Part shown: positions 45,222-56,348 of the stretch, one piece after another
Layout of the letters: each line of letters starts with the position of its first letter
Numbering within the stretch: position 1 is the first letter of the stretch
Source of the DNA: Strigamia acuminata
Lineage: Eukaryota > Arthropoda > Chilopoda > Geophilomorpha > Linotaeniidae
DNA length: 64,000 nucleotides
Direction of reading: 5' to 3'
Assembly: GCA_949358305.1 (NCBI GenBank)
Contig: CASHSZ010000001.1
Location: 340,501-404,500, forward strand
Notes under the pieces: model-generated
The model's database searches: none
What the model was told of the DNA's origin: nothing
Seen by the model: the letters and a program-made list of their open reading frames with translations, nothing else
Translations under genes and position numbers: made by a program

Positions 45222-48200
45222 AATCTGACGATTTTAATTCTTTAATTTATAAAGAAGACGAATATAATACACTTTTCAACAAGAAACACTTCTAAACTTT
45301 ACTTTTGACAAAATAAAATTAAACTTCGCGTTTGTTTGACACGTGTTAGCTTTTGCAGGTTACACGGCACACAAAATTCGAATCGTGACTGAAATCGGGA
45401 CGGCGTGGTCAAGATGACTCTGGAACACGTCTTCTGGTCTGGTCTGGATGCGAATGATCAGTATCTGATCTGGTCCTCCTTTAATAGCAGGGGGCTGGGG
45501 ATCCCTAGATCTCCCAACTTCTGATTGGCGGATGTTAGTGTCGGCCAATGGTATAAAGGACGTTACATCTATTTAGTAGTTCTCTACTAAGTCCGTTCCC
45601 TTCGAGATTCAATTTTACCGATAAAATAAAATTCCTTCGGGAAGACATTCGTAAAATATTGTATTTTTCAAATGAAAATAAAATAAACTTACTTCAATCT
45701 TCTTGAACTTTGGGATTTTTACCAATCCAAATAATTAAATAACTTTTCTTCAAAAAATATTTTTCTTTTAATTATTCCGTTAGTGTGTGATATCGTTACA
45801 ACCACAACTTTAATAAAGTTTTCTCAAACTCTCAATTTTTCTTATTCTTATTCAATTATCGTTCAAATAATCATTCCTTTGTAATTGAAATCTATTTTCG
45901 ATTCCCAACATTGTGTATTCATTTCCAATAGGAAGAATAATTTGACCAAGTCTTTACTTTTTCGGGTTTAAATTCCATTTTTCGAGTGTGAAAAAATAAA
46001 TTTTCACCATCCATCTCCCCCTTTTTTAACAAATTTTTTTAACAAATAAAAATTCGTTAAAATTCTTTAAATTTGTTTTGCGAGAAAAATTATCTAATTC
46101 TCTAATCTTCCAAAAGAAAATATTCGAAATTTTACTTTAAACGATAAAGTTATTGGTACAAATGTGTACTTGTTTTTCGGGAGAAAACTATTCGACAATC
46201 CTTTAGACTTTTGGGTAAAAATTATTCATCAAATCTTTCTTTTTTGATGACAATTGCTTTGATTTTTCGAAAGAAAATATCTAGCTAAATTCCACTTTTC
46301 CTGAGCGGACAATTGTTTTCACAATTAGTTATTCCTTTGCGATATTTACGAAGGACGTGTCTTTGATTATTCGTTTTAATAATTTTCGTCCCCCTTATCT
46401 CTAATAACGAGATGTTTTTGCAGAGATCTTTTATCTTTTGAATGAAAGAATATTTAAATCTCAATTGTCGTAAATACCTTCATCTGCTGCAGCATTTCCT
46501 CAATTTGAACTTTTCAAATGAAAAGGCAAATCTGGAGAACTTTCACTGTCAAACTTCTATTCCTATCGCGCCAAAATTCGTAATTCACTGGTTTGGAATT
46601 CCGTATAACACGTGACACAATAACAGTATCGATGTCACAATTAAGCAGTTTACTACTCGGTCCGCGCGAGGACATGTAAATTACTTTTTTCCGATAAAAA
46701 TAATTTTTCTTTGAAAAATATTTGAAATTGATTTTTCACAACTACTTTTGAATGAAATAAAATGAAGTTATTCCAACTTTTCGTTAATTGCTCACACATA
46801 ACATTCCCTTTACTGTGGGATTTGCATCGAAATTCCATTTTTAAAGAACCTTTCTTTTACTTATCGCAAATAAAACATATTCAATCGTTTTTCTGATTAA
46901 ACTTTAACACGTAAATTACGAACGAAATATATGATGACATTCCATTAACCTTTAGGAAAATTGACTAAATTCTTAATTTTTAGAGAAAAATAATGTATCT
47001 AGAATCTTTCCTTTTCCGAATAAAATCTATGTTCAAAATAGAAGATAAATCTTGTGCAATTCTTAGTTTTTTCGAATGGAAAAATACAACTTTTCATCAG
47101 CGGTGATTTATTTGATTTTTCCGAAAGAAAAATAATTACTTTGAAACTTATTTTCTTCGTTTAAATCAGCTATCTGATTTTAAAGCTTCAATCCAATTAA
47201 AAAATATTCGCTCCGTAAATATTTCATGTGGCAAAGTTCATAGCCACAAATGGATTTGTTATTCCGGTTTTAAGAAATCATGTGGGAAAATGTCCGATTA
47301 GATTACTAAAAATATTCGTTGTTTTTCAAACAGCTAAATTTCATTTAGAAATTCTCAAAATTTGGGAGACCCAAATATCGTTGGAAACTTAAAACACTGT
47401 TAAATTTCCGAAAGGAAAGATTGAATGAAATCCTTTTACTTTTCCGAGGGAAAGCGTTTATCGTGATTCGTAACTTTCAATGTAAAAAATACTATTCTAC
47501 GTGGTCGGCAACTTCATTCGCCGCCATTTTATATTTTCTTAATTTCCATTGTCCCGAAGGAAAAAATGTACTTTTTGTGAAAATAGTTAATTCCTTCAAA
47601 TAAAGGTAATATTCATTTCGATTTGCAAATCTTTTCTGCGAAATGGAGTGTGTTGTTTTTCTCCAACAACTAAATTATCTTTGGTACCGATGGCAGTGGA
47701 AAAATTAGTTCGCGACACTTAAATAAATCTCTACGAACCTTCTGTAACATTTCTCCGCTGTCTTTTATCTGTTGTCCGCCATAATTTCCAAGCATTCGTT
47801 CGCACCTTGCGTTGAAGGTTTGAGTAGCTTCCCTGCTGCGTTTGATACGGAGATCGACGCGTATTGCTATGGCGCGTGGTCGCTGGCTATCGGTGTCGAC
47901 GTACAGTTACAAGAAACTTAATTTCTTGTAAATATTTCCAAATAGTTGCGGTGTTTTCTTCGTTTTAACTTTTCAGGTGGAAAGATAAATTCGTAAGAAG
48001 TCCGCCTTCTAAACTTGTATGTTTTTAGCTTTTCGAAATAAAACAAACTTCGAAAAAAATATCTGTATTCTTATTTCACTCGAAACTTTTTTTTTGATTT
48101 CTTATTTAAAATACTTCGTATTCCTTAAATTGTCGAACGAAAATAGTAAAGAGAGTTCACTAAACGTTTCCATTTCGTCAGTTTAACTTTTCACATGAAA

Positions 48201-48480
48201 ATATAAACTGAAAATCTATTTGTCTGTTTTAACTAAAATTTTTTTGTTAATATCGGATTCAAGATTCGCTTTTGCAATTCGATCGAATTAATTTGCAACC
48301 TATTTCAGTGATCGTGTGATAGGTCTATAACTTCCGAAATTCCTAGTTAAAGGACAGTTTTGGTGTTTCTCAAGAAAATAAACATGGTTTGAAACTGGTC
48401 TGTTTTTTAACTAAATCTTTTAGTTAAATATTTATCTCAAAATTCACTTTTACAATTCTATCGAATTTAATTGCAACCTA

Positions 48481-48498
48481 ATCTCGGTGGGACCTCCA
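48481..48498 (-). promoter_or_regulatory. Second, internal copy of the tRNA-Gln primer site
   Basis: Identical 18 bases, 235 bp further into the leader, also followed on the + strand by CGTGTGA as at the LTR junction. Confidence 0.8.
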
Positions 48499-48715
48499 CG
48501 TGTGAGATTAGGTGGTAGTCTTTGAAATCCCTAAAATCTTCAAACGAAAATAATGAAGGAAAATCTACTACGTATTTCTATTTCATCAGTTTAACTTCTT
48601 CACATGGAAATATAAACTGAAAATTTAATCTGTCTATTTTTAACTTAAATCTTTTAGTTAAATATTTATCTCCAATATTCACTGTTGCAATTCAATCGAA
48701 TTTAATTGCAACCTA

Positions 48716-48733
48716 ATCTCGGTGGGACCTCCA
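48716..48733 (-). promoter_or_regulatory. Primer binding site, tRNA-Gln
   Basis: Minus strand TGGAGGTCCCACCGAGAT, two bases from the 5' LTR. It is complementary to the conserved 3' end of animal tRNA-Gln(UUG) over 18 bases. Confidence 0.88.
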
Positions 48734-48735
48734 CG

Positions 48736-50651
48736 TGTGACGGTGACGACCACAACTCCCATTTAACAATGGTACCGGGAAGAGATCGCAATAAATAAAC
48801 AGTGAATACAATACGAGATAAATACAAGACAGTTTATTGTTGGTAAACAATAATATCAAGGCTAAATTATACATAGGACTAATGCCGACATTTGGCAAGT
48901 TAAATCAGCTATTAAACTATACAAAGAATTGGCCAACTGGCCCTAGAATAATATCACTACGGGTCTGGAATATGGGAGCGGTTTCCCCATCGCTCGACCT
49001 GATTATAGATGTCATCTTAAGCCGGATGGCTGTGTCCTGGAGTCCGATACGGCTTCGCTGGTTTCCTTGGTTCGCTGTGTAAACTATCGCACGTCGATAA
49101 ATCGAATGATCTGAGCATTGCGGTTGACTTTGTCTGCACCGCCACAACTTTGGGAGGATATTGGTGTAAGTAAATGTATTCATTTACTTATCAATATTCC
49201 ACTTATGAATTATATTTAATTCATATCGTTGTGAATTCTTATTTAGATATTTCGGGAATAAGTTGTCGTCAACTTATCGGTTATATTGAGTTCAATATGA
49301 GATTAAGTCTTCTGACTTGATTTTGGTCCAACTGGTTGTCGAGTTTAAGTTTTGCTGTTATAAATAAAATGAAGATTAAGCTTCCCGTCGCAACACACAA
49401 TTGCCATCGATTAGAATATACGCCTTGCCATGCAGAACGGTATCAAGCGTCCCCGGCGTCGCAGCACGGTCGTCCATCGAGTGGTTGACGGTACCACGTA
49501 CACAGGGGTCGATAGCTCGCGGCTCCGCACAGCAGTTTTATCTCTCGCGGTACTAATAATAGACCGACTGCTTTGGCATCGAATACCATGAGAATCAGCT
49601 TGCCAAACACTTGGTGCTACTCGTGGTTACTGTAAAACAGACTGCTTTGGCACCATCAGGTGAAGGAACCGATTCTCAACAATACCGATGCTACTCGTGG
49701 TAACGGAATACGTTCATACCGAAAAAGACAACTTGGTCCTGTCCGGAGGATACTGAATTGCACAACGGCGGGTTCTCCTTCGGCGTCGCAACCGTAGACT
49801 GTAACATTTATGCAACATAATAATCCCAGCACTTCGACTTCAATTGCCGGCGGTGGCATGATTCTGTAGAATCATGCAACGGTTCTTTGCGAATAAATCA
49901 ACAAAGAACCAAAAGGTTTTTTTTACGTGAACAACGAATCATATTTCTTAAGTAACAATACCAAACAGAAAATAATCAAACAGAGCTGCGGAATGGCCGA
50001 TTGTTTGGGTTTATATAACCTGACTGGATTTAAGGATTAATCCAGTCATCCAATTGGAACATGGGTTCCACGAATCCCTCCAATCCCGTATCACCGGAAG
50101 TGGATACGGAGGAGCATTTATGCAAATTATGCTAATCCTTGTTACAACCGGAACTGGATACCCAGGACCGGAAATGGGTTCCACCAATCAGATTGATCGG
50201 TTGACCGATTGATCGCTAAACATTCTGTCCCGCAGAAATGGAAGTTACATTGTATTTAACAATGTCAGATACTTAATATATATTTATATTAATATTTAAC
50301 ACAATTTATTCACTTGATTAAATATACGTTTATATTTAATCATGAGGTTTTCAAGTTCGTATTCGAATTTATCGCTAATTGCGATCGCGCCATCTAGTGG
50401 CAATATGGAGCATTGACAAATGCGGGTTTTAGCAGACGAATCTTCGTAATTATGCCGTGATACTTTAGTATCATGTGGAAATTAGTGTTTATTCTTAATA
50501 AACGAACATCTTTGTATTTGAAACATCATAAATGACTTTATTCTAGACATTTATCAGTTTTACACAGAATATTGTAAAAATACCATCATATTGGCGCAAC
50601 AGCGCTTTCTTGATAGAAAATAGGCATTTATAGCCATTGTAAACCGTCATA
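48736..50651 (-). repeat. 5' LTR of the LARD-like element
   Basis: 1916 bp. Minus-strand ends TATGACGGTTTAC and CCGTCACA. Note TA instead of the usual TG at the 5' end. Confidence 0.92.
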
Positions 50652-50655
50652 ATTG

Positions 50656-50968
50656 TTGAAGATTGAAGCCGTTTATTGCATTCGCACTCGTATAACGCAA
50701 CCTGCACGTGTTGGTTCCAGAACCGGAAGTCTTCAAGTCACGTTACAAGCAACTCCTCCTGGCGGGAGAGACCCTCACACAGAATTTCATGAATCCAGGT
50801 AAAGCCTACCGGAACCGCGGTACTTTTTTGCGGCCGGGACAATAACGCATGCCGGGACCGCGATCCATGTTGTGTGTACCGCGCACAACACTGACCACCA
50901 TAATGGCGCAATAGCGCCTTCTGGTGAGAAAACAGGCATACAGTATATAGCCATGCCATAACCGTCAC
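50656..50968. repeat. Older related LTR remnant next to the LARD-like element
   Basis: GGCGCAATAGCGCC near 50904, AACAGGCATACAGTATATAGCC and CCATAACCGTCAC match the 3' portion (+ strand sense) of the 1916-bp LTR with divergence. Confidence 0.6.
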
Positions 50969-51064
50969 AAAGCTAAGGAATGCGCGACACTTATCGAATC
51001 TATAAATCCAAATTGAGTAGAAATGATGTAAAATAACAGAATTTCACCATTGATCTGTAGATAT

Positions 51065-51125
51065 GTCAGTATTAGGACATGACGCCGATAATACCTTTTA
51101 TTAGGAACCCCCTATTTCTACAACC
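51065..51125 (+). pseudogene. Tiny fragment: intron 5/exon 6 junction of the gene family
   Basis: GTCAGTATTAGGACA...CCTTTTATTAGGAACC and CTATTTCTACAA match the acceptor and first codons of exon 6 in copies 7 and 8. The rest of the gene is gone. Confidence 0.7.
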
Positions 51126-51596
51126 CTACATAATAATTGTATGACAATGGCTTGAAGTGTTTGTACTCCACAAAAACTACCTGTTAATTTGTGGCGCAGC
51201 CCGCACGCAGCTCCACCTGTAAAAGCTGTAATAAAAATACGCACGTATGGAAATAATCCAACAGAGCATGCCTCGTCTTTTGCCCTCTTCACACTGAAAC
51301 CACTTTTCTACATAACCCGCCCACTTTTGGAATGTCTTGTGTTCACACTTGTTCCAGTTTTCTATAACTCAAAACGAAATGGTGAGACTTCTACAACTTT
51401 AACTTGTAGAAGTGACTTCTACAACTTGACATCACAACTCTAAGTCCCGTCCACATTCTGTCATCAACTTCCATCCATTCGCAAGAAACACATTATGACT
51501 CGGACTCAAGAATGATCATTTGCGAATGGTTGTTTCAGATTTTTGAGTTGGCATATTTAAAAAGAAAAATTGTAACTTACATATGGTAAGTTACTA
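51126..51596. other. Spacer, nothing recognised
   Basis: ACTTCTACAACTTTAACTTG / TAGAAGTGACTTCTACAACT near 51387-51427 are short palindromic words. No gene. Confidence 0.4.
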
Positions 51597-51599
51597 GTA

Positions 51600-51994
51600 T
51601 ACTTTTTCCACACTCAAGAGGATCCCTGGAAGCTTGGCTCCCATTGGCCGAGCCATTTCACGTGTGTATTGATACAGAAAAATGAACCAAAACACCAAAA
51701 ATGCATTATACAGACAGAGATATAAATAGAAGTAAAGCAATCGATTTCCCATTGTTTGGAAATTGCATTTTAATTAAAAACAACATAAAACTTTATTTCA
51801 ATAATAGAAAACATATTTTATTTGTATTATTATTATTAAAATAATTATTATTTATATTATTCTGGAAAAGACTAAAAATCATAGGAAACTACTTTTCCTC
51901 GTAGCAGTACAGTAGTTCAATTGCAGTTCTGAGTAATCAGACTAGGCCAATGGGAGCCAAGCTTCCAGGGATCCTCTTGAGTGTGGAAAGAGTA
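51600..51994. mobile_element. TATACTCTTTCCACACTCAAG MITE
   Basis: Long, near-perfect TIRs of about 55 bp (ACACTCAAGAGGATCCCTGG ... GGCTCCCATTGGCC) with the CTACTTTTCCTCGTAG domain near the right end. Same internal domain as 3668, 18098 and 62396. Confidence 0.85.
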
Positions 51995-51999
51995 TAGTT

Positions 52000-52280
52000 G
52001 GTTGTACTGTGCATGATTGTTATTTTATTGCTGGTTCAGTTTACATGGTATAGGAGCTACTCGTTGGAGTTCTTCGTGTTCTATCGCTTTTTACGGTGTC
52101 ATATAACACATATTCCTCTTCGACGTGCAAGTAACGGTTCTCGTTTATGCTGGATGATGCGAACGATCTGAGCGACGCCATTTTGGACTAAAACCGATTT
52201 CAAATGCCCGCAGTCAGTGCCAGAATTAAATCACAACTTAAAATAGCAAAGTAGATTCATTACAATTGATTGTTTTTACA
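52000..52280. other. Spacer, nothing recognised
   Basis: No supported feature. Confidence 0.5.
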
Positions 52281-52284
52281 AATA

Positions 52285-52702
52285 CCGTATGTCTCTTATT
52301 AGCGCCCCCGTGCGCTATATGCACCAAAAAAATTTGCCCCGCGTGCTAATCGAGGCCAGCGCGCTAACCGAGGGAGCGGGTTATTTATACATAAAAAACC
52401 CAGCATTGGCCAATTGGCCGATGCTGAGTTTTTTGAATGTATACTAGTATGAACAAAAAACAGCAAAAAATGGTGACAAATGAAACGTTTTCCATATGTT
52501 GCGGTACTTTTCTGCCGAAACGTATGCAAAACGTTTGACAAATGAAACGTTTTCATTCGTTTCGGTACTTTTCTGCCGAAACGTATGCAAAACGTTTTTC
52601 CCCGCGCATTGTTCGAGGTCCGCGCGCTAATGACACCGCCAATTTTTTCCCCGCGCGTTAATTGAGTCTCTATTTGCCCGCGGACAAATGGAAGATATAC
52701 GG
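52285..52702. mobile_element. CCGTATGT/CCGTATAT MITE, second member
   Basis: TA at 52283-52284 and 52703-52704. The left side has the hairpin-like GCGCCCCCGTGCGC. The interior has GGCCAATTGGCC and two TTTCGG...CCGAAACGT inverted pairs, one duplicated. Confidence 0.85.
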
Positions 52703-52789
52703 TAGATAAATAAACAAACAAATGAAAATAAACTTTTGATGATAAATTTAATAATGTAATACACACACAACAATTTGCGTTTATTCTTC

Positions 52790-53142
52790 CGGATACCGTG
52801 TTTCCCTGTTTACCTAGCAAAATAAAAACCTTTGAAAGAAATTTTATCACAAACATCTGTTTTAAAAAAAGAAATGATTCAAATAATTTCTAAACCATGT
52901 GACCATGAACACAACAAACTACAGCTGGAACTGCTGAAGTAAAACGCTTTGATGCAGTTACAGTTCCGTATTTTTCATTTACAGCAAATAAAGTTTCGGT
53001 TTATAAGGATCAGTTTTCGTTTATTTCCCCAATCCTATCCAGAATATATGGATAAAATTTTGGATTATCCAATCCAATTAAAAAAAAATCGGATTGTTTG
53101 GAACCATCCGAATCCGCCTCCATCCAATCCGAACTCAGGTTG
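52790..53142. other. Duplicated flank interrupted by the BEL element
   Basis: 52800-52970 matches 37960-38130. 52970-53142 matches 38705-38890 of the AAGGGT element and resumes after the BEL insertion at 59034. Confidence 0.65.
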
Positions 53143-53442
53143 TGAGACGTTGCACGAGCAACTTGTATAAATGAAACACTCCTAAAACTTGTTAAAACGA
53201 CGGATGGAGTCGGATTCGGATCGAAGTTTGTTGTAGACTCAAAGAAACGATGTAGACAAGGTTACATTTGAAAAGACAGTGAGTTTTTATTCAAAATTTT
53301 AGATATATAAAACAAGAGGATTAAGTTAATCCTTAAATTCCAATAATATAGATCCGGGTCACAAGTGAACTTTTCCACTTGCGCCACGGTGGTCAAAACA
53401 CTCAACTAAATTATTTCACTTTGGAAACCGCCAGTTTCCACA
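53143..53442 (-). repeat. BEL/Pao 3' LTR
   Basis: + strand TGAGACGTTGCACGAG ... CCAGTTTCCACA. The pol ORF runs a short way into it. Confidence 0.95.
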
Positions 53443-56348
53443 GTCCCCCCGTCCCGGCGGACTGGAACTTCGGTTTCTACTTCGAGGTTGCACAGTCTCT
53501 GGATGGGTCTTCGAAGCAGAGTTCCATTCGACATCCGAATTTCACAGGAGCGAATCAAACCGTCTCGTCCTTCCTTCACGGAGGTGATGCGACCCAGCTT
53601 CCACGTCATTCTCGGTTTGTTCTGGTCTTCGATGATGACAACGTCGCCAACATCAAATTTCGTTTGACTTGTATTTCCACGATGTTGTCGAAGCTCAATG
53701 AGGTATTCTTTGGTCCAACGATCCCAAAACCGACTCAGCAACGTCTGACGATATTTCCACGCTCTCAAAACAATTTCCTTCGATCCCGTGCCGGTTGAAT
53801 ACTTCTGTAGTGTTGGCAGGAATGATATTCGTCTTCCTATTAAAAAATGAGAAGGGGAAAGGGGTAATTGCTCACTAGGATTATCATACACATAGGTTAA
53901 AGGCCTCGAATTTACAACGGCCTCAACTTCTGCCAAAATCGTAACAAGTCCTTCGTAGTCAAGCGAGTTTTTCCCGATCGTTTTCTTCAATGTAAGTTTT
54001 ACGGAACGCACCATGCGTTCCCAGAAACCGCCCCACCAAGGTGCGGTCTCAACTATGTACTTCCATTTAATTTGTTTCTCCGTAACGAATCCCTGAAATT
54101 GGTCTTCTGGCAAACTTTTTAAAAATAAATTCAACTCCTTATCTGCTCGTATAAATGTTTTCGCATTATCGGAATATATCGTTTTCGGGATTCCTCGCCG
54201 ACAAATAAAACGCTTCATTGCATCTATGAAACGTTCGGTGGACAAACTCGAAACTAACTCAAGGTGGACTGCTCTCGTGACTGCACATGTGAACAGCGCA
54301 ATATACGTTTTTGCTCCTAACTTGGTGTAGAGAGGTCCGGCAAAGTCAATACCACAAATTGCAAAAGGTTCACAAGGTGTAATTCGATCCACAGGCAGTA
54401 AACCCCACTTTTCATTAGCCAGCCGCCCCTGTACTTTCCTGCACTGCACGCATTTGTTGATCACACTCTTGATGGTTTTTCGCGCTCGTAATACCCAAAA
54501 CTGCTCTCGAAAACTGGCTAGTGTGTCGGCCAGTCCACCGTGGAGTAATCTCTCGTGTTCACCACGTATGATTAGTTTGGTAATCGGGTGCGAATGAGGA
54601 AGAATACAGGGCTCTCGAACGTCTCGAGGCATGTCTGCCAGTTGCCATCTGTGGGTTGCTCGAATTATTTCGTTGTCATCTAGAATAGGCGCAAGTTTAA
54701 ATATTAGCGAGGTTTTTTGCAACAGTTTTTTGTTTTTTAATTGTTTAAGTTCATCTCCGAAGTTGGTTTGCTGCAAGTATTTCACCCAATATTGTTCACT
54801 TAGTTTCAGTTCGTTGTTTGTTAACGGTTCACCATTTCGAGTTTTCGTTTTCAGATTTGTTATGAATCGAAACGTCCAAGCGGTGGCTCTTTTTAATTTC
54901 TTCCAAGTGCTAAATCGAGTGTAATCGATGTCTGGTTCTGCAATTGTTATTAATGTCACTTTTACTTCTTCTTCGTCGTCCTCGATGATTGGATTCACGT
55001 TCACGTCTTCATTTGGCCATCTCGATTCGTTGTCTGCAAGCCACGCCGGTCCTTTCAACCAAAATGGTTCTTCGGTGAGCTGTTTTACGTTCACTCCCCT
55101 CGTAACCAGGTCGGCTGGATTATCTTTCCCTGGGCAGTGGCGCCAATCGTCTCTCGATGTATTTTCGACAATTTCTCGTACACGATTGTACACGAATGTC
55201 GCTGGTCGGTTTTTGGTGTCGCGGATCCAGTGCAAAACTATCTTGGAATCGGTCCAAATTGTGAAATCTTCACACCCAAGAGTCGCTTTCAATGTTGGAA
55301 TCAGTCTTGTTGCCAGTAGCGCGCCCATCAGTTCCAGCTTTGGTAATGTTAGTTCCTTTACAGGCGCCACTCTACACTTGGAAATGATAAAATCAACATT
55401 AACAGTATTTGTTTCGTCCAGAACTCGAGTGTAGGCTACTACGCCATACGCTCTCGGACTGGCATCACAGAAGATGTGAATCCTTTTCCCACAATTTCCT
55501 CCCCAATTTAATAATTTGCGCTCTAAATTTAAATTTTCGAGGTAGGGTATCTGAACATACCAATTTTCCCATTTTATCTTCACATATTCTGGAATGACGT
55601 CATCCCACCCAACATTTAATTTCCAAAGTTCCTGAAAAATAATTTTAGCAGTTATCACAAAGGGGTTTGCCATTCCCAACGGGTCAAAAATCATGGCGGT
55701 AATTCTTACAATAAATCTCTTGGTGTATTTGGTCAAGTTAATCTCGTTAATCAATGCACTAATGTCTAATCCCAATTTATCTAACTCAATATCCCAAACT
55801 ACCCCCAAAACCTTAGTTTTCTTTTGAAAAACTGTCACGTCACAATCTGGGTCATCTCGTATAATTTTCTCTTGTAATTTCACATCATTCGACTTCCATT
55901 TGGTTAATTTCATGTTCGCGGCTTGCAAAATCTCACGACTCTCATCATAAATTTGAATTAACTTGTTCGAATTGTCAATACTTGTTACAAAATCGTCTAC
56001 ATACAAGTCTTCTTTCAGCTTGTCGCATGTGTCCGGGTATTGGTCTTCAAACTTGTCGACGTGTTCTTTTACTGTTGCATTTAGTAAAAATGGACTGGGT
56101 CCTGTCCCAAATGGAACTCGAGTTTGGCGTAATTCAATTAGTTTTACCGACTCTTCACCGTTCCACCCGTCCTCAATCCAATAAAGTCGTGTGACGTCTC
56201 GTTCGTCCGTCTTGAGATGTATTCGATGGAAGGCTTTCTCGATGTCGCCGATTGCGCCGTATTTGCCGGTTCGGAACTTCAAAACAATGTTTATTAGATG
56301 AGGTAACATATTCGGACCCTTACTCAGACAGTCGTTTAGCGATAACAT
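53406..56348 (-). CDS. BEL/Pao pol: reverse transcriptase, RNase H, integrase
   Basis: 980-residue frame starting inside the reverse transcriptase domain. Reverse transcriptase Asp-35 (AIGDIEKAFH) and YVDD at 116-119 are intact. RNase H follows (IFCDASPRAYG, LPKLELMGALLA, WTDSKIVLHWI). Integrase has the HHCC region (GEHERLLHGG, CVQCRKVQG), GIDFAGPLY, YSDNAKTF and WWGGFWERMVRSVK. The C-terminal VGDVVIIEDQNKPR...WKLGRI is the BEL-typical tail. The apparent ATG is only the first Met after the frame break, not a natural start. Confidence 0.93.
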   Translation of the reverse strand: MLSLNDCLSKGPNMLPHLINIVLKFRTGKYGAIGDIEKAFHRIHLKTDERDVTRLYWIEDGWNGEESVKLIELRQTRVPFGTGPSPFLLNATVKEHVDKFEDQYPDTCDKLKEDLYVDDFVTSIDNSNKLIQIYDESREILQAANMKLTKWKSNDVKLQEKIIRDDPDCDVTVFQKKTKVLGVVWDIELDKLGLDISALINEINLTKYTKRFIVRITAMIFDPLGMANPFVITAKIIFQELWKLNVGWDDVIPEYVKIKWENWYVQIPYLENLNLERKLLNWGGNCGKRIHIFCDASPRAYGVVAYTRVLDETNTVNVDFIISKCRVAPVKELTLPKLELMGALLATRLIPTLKATLGCEDFTIWTDSKIVLHWIRDTKNRPATFVYNRVREIVENTSRDDWRHCPGKDNPADLVTRGVNVKQLTEEPFWLKGPAWLADNESRWPNEDVNVNPIIEDDEEEVKVTLITIAEPDIDYTRFSTWKKLKRATAWTFRFITNLKTKTRNGEPLTNNELKLSEQYWVKYLQQTNFGDELKQLKNKKLLQKTSLIFKLAPILDDNEIIRATHRWQLADMPRDVREPCILPHSHPITKLIIRGEHERLLHGGLADTLASFREQFWVLRARKTIKSVINKCVQCRKVQGRLANEKWGLLPVDRITPCEPFAICGIDFAGPLYTKLGAKTYIALFTCAVTRAVHLELVSSLSTERFIDAMKRFICRRGIPKTIYSDNAKTFIRADKELNLFLKSLPEDQFQGFVTEKQIKWKYIVETAPWWGGFWERMVRSVKLTLKKTIGKNSLDYEGLVTILAEVEAVVNSRPLTYVYDNPSEQLPLSPSHFLIGRRISFLPTLQKYSTGTGSKEIVLRAWKYRQTLLSRFWDRWTKEYLIELRQHRGNTSQTKFDVGDVVIIEDQNKPRMTWKLGRITSVKEGRDGLIRSCEIRMSNGTLLRRPIQRLCNLEVETEVPVRRDGGTVETGGFQSEII
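53443..53455 (-). promoter_or_regulatory. BEL/Pao polypurine tract
   Basis: Minus strand GGGACGGGGGGAC directly before the 3' LTR. Confidence 0.75.

Larger units (their letters stand above)
45222..48735 (-). other. Leader of the LARD-like element (non-coding, internally repetitive)
   Basis: 3.5 kb between primer site and ORF without a long frame. From about 45650 to 48700 it is built of diverged units with words such as TTTTCGAAAGAAAAT and AACTTTTCACATGAAAATA. This looks like a degraded tandem array. The ORF-proximal part (45350-45600) is GC-richer. Confidence 0.6.
48222..48735 (-). repeat. Three tandem leader repeats, two with a primer site
   Basis: Units end at about 48315, 48505 and 48735. 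Each has TTAACTAAATCTTTTAGTTA-like sequence, AATTCGATCGAATT-like sequence and then the primer-site region. The copies ending at 48498 and 48733 both hold the full 18-base tRNA-Gln site; the most distal one is degenerate. Confidence 0.8.
41217..50651 (-). mobile_element. Large non-autonomous LTR retrotransposon (LARD-like), 9.4 kb
   Basis: The two 1916-bp LTRs (41217-43132, 48736-50651) look identical, with ATTG target duplications at 41213-41216 and 50652-50655. On the minus strand a tRNA-Gln primer site follows the 5' LTR (48716-48733) and a polypurine tract (43133-43142) precedes the 3' LTR. The 5.6-kb interior has no gag-protease-polymerase, only one 497-residue ORF near its 3' end and a long repetitive leader. 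A 4-bp duplication suggests Ty3/gypsy integrase supplied in trans. Confidence 0.9.

Noticed and set aside
48478-48500. A tRNA-Gln gene fragment
   Set aside because: Only the 18 bases complementary to the tRNA 3' end are present, at the LTR edge and in a leader repeat; no cloverleaf can be formed from the flanks.
41217-50651. Segmental duplication of host DNA as the explanation for the 1.9-kb identical repeats
   Set aside because: Exact 4-bp target duplication, a tRNA-Gln primer site and a polypurine tract at the proper inner edges show they are LTRs.
56336-56348. Programmed -1 frameshift joining the two BEL frames
   Set aside because: The overlap falls inside the reverse transcriptase core and lacks an X-XXY-YYZ heptamer; BEL elements normally use one frame.
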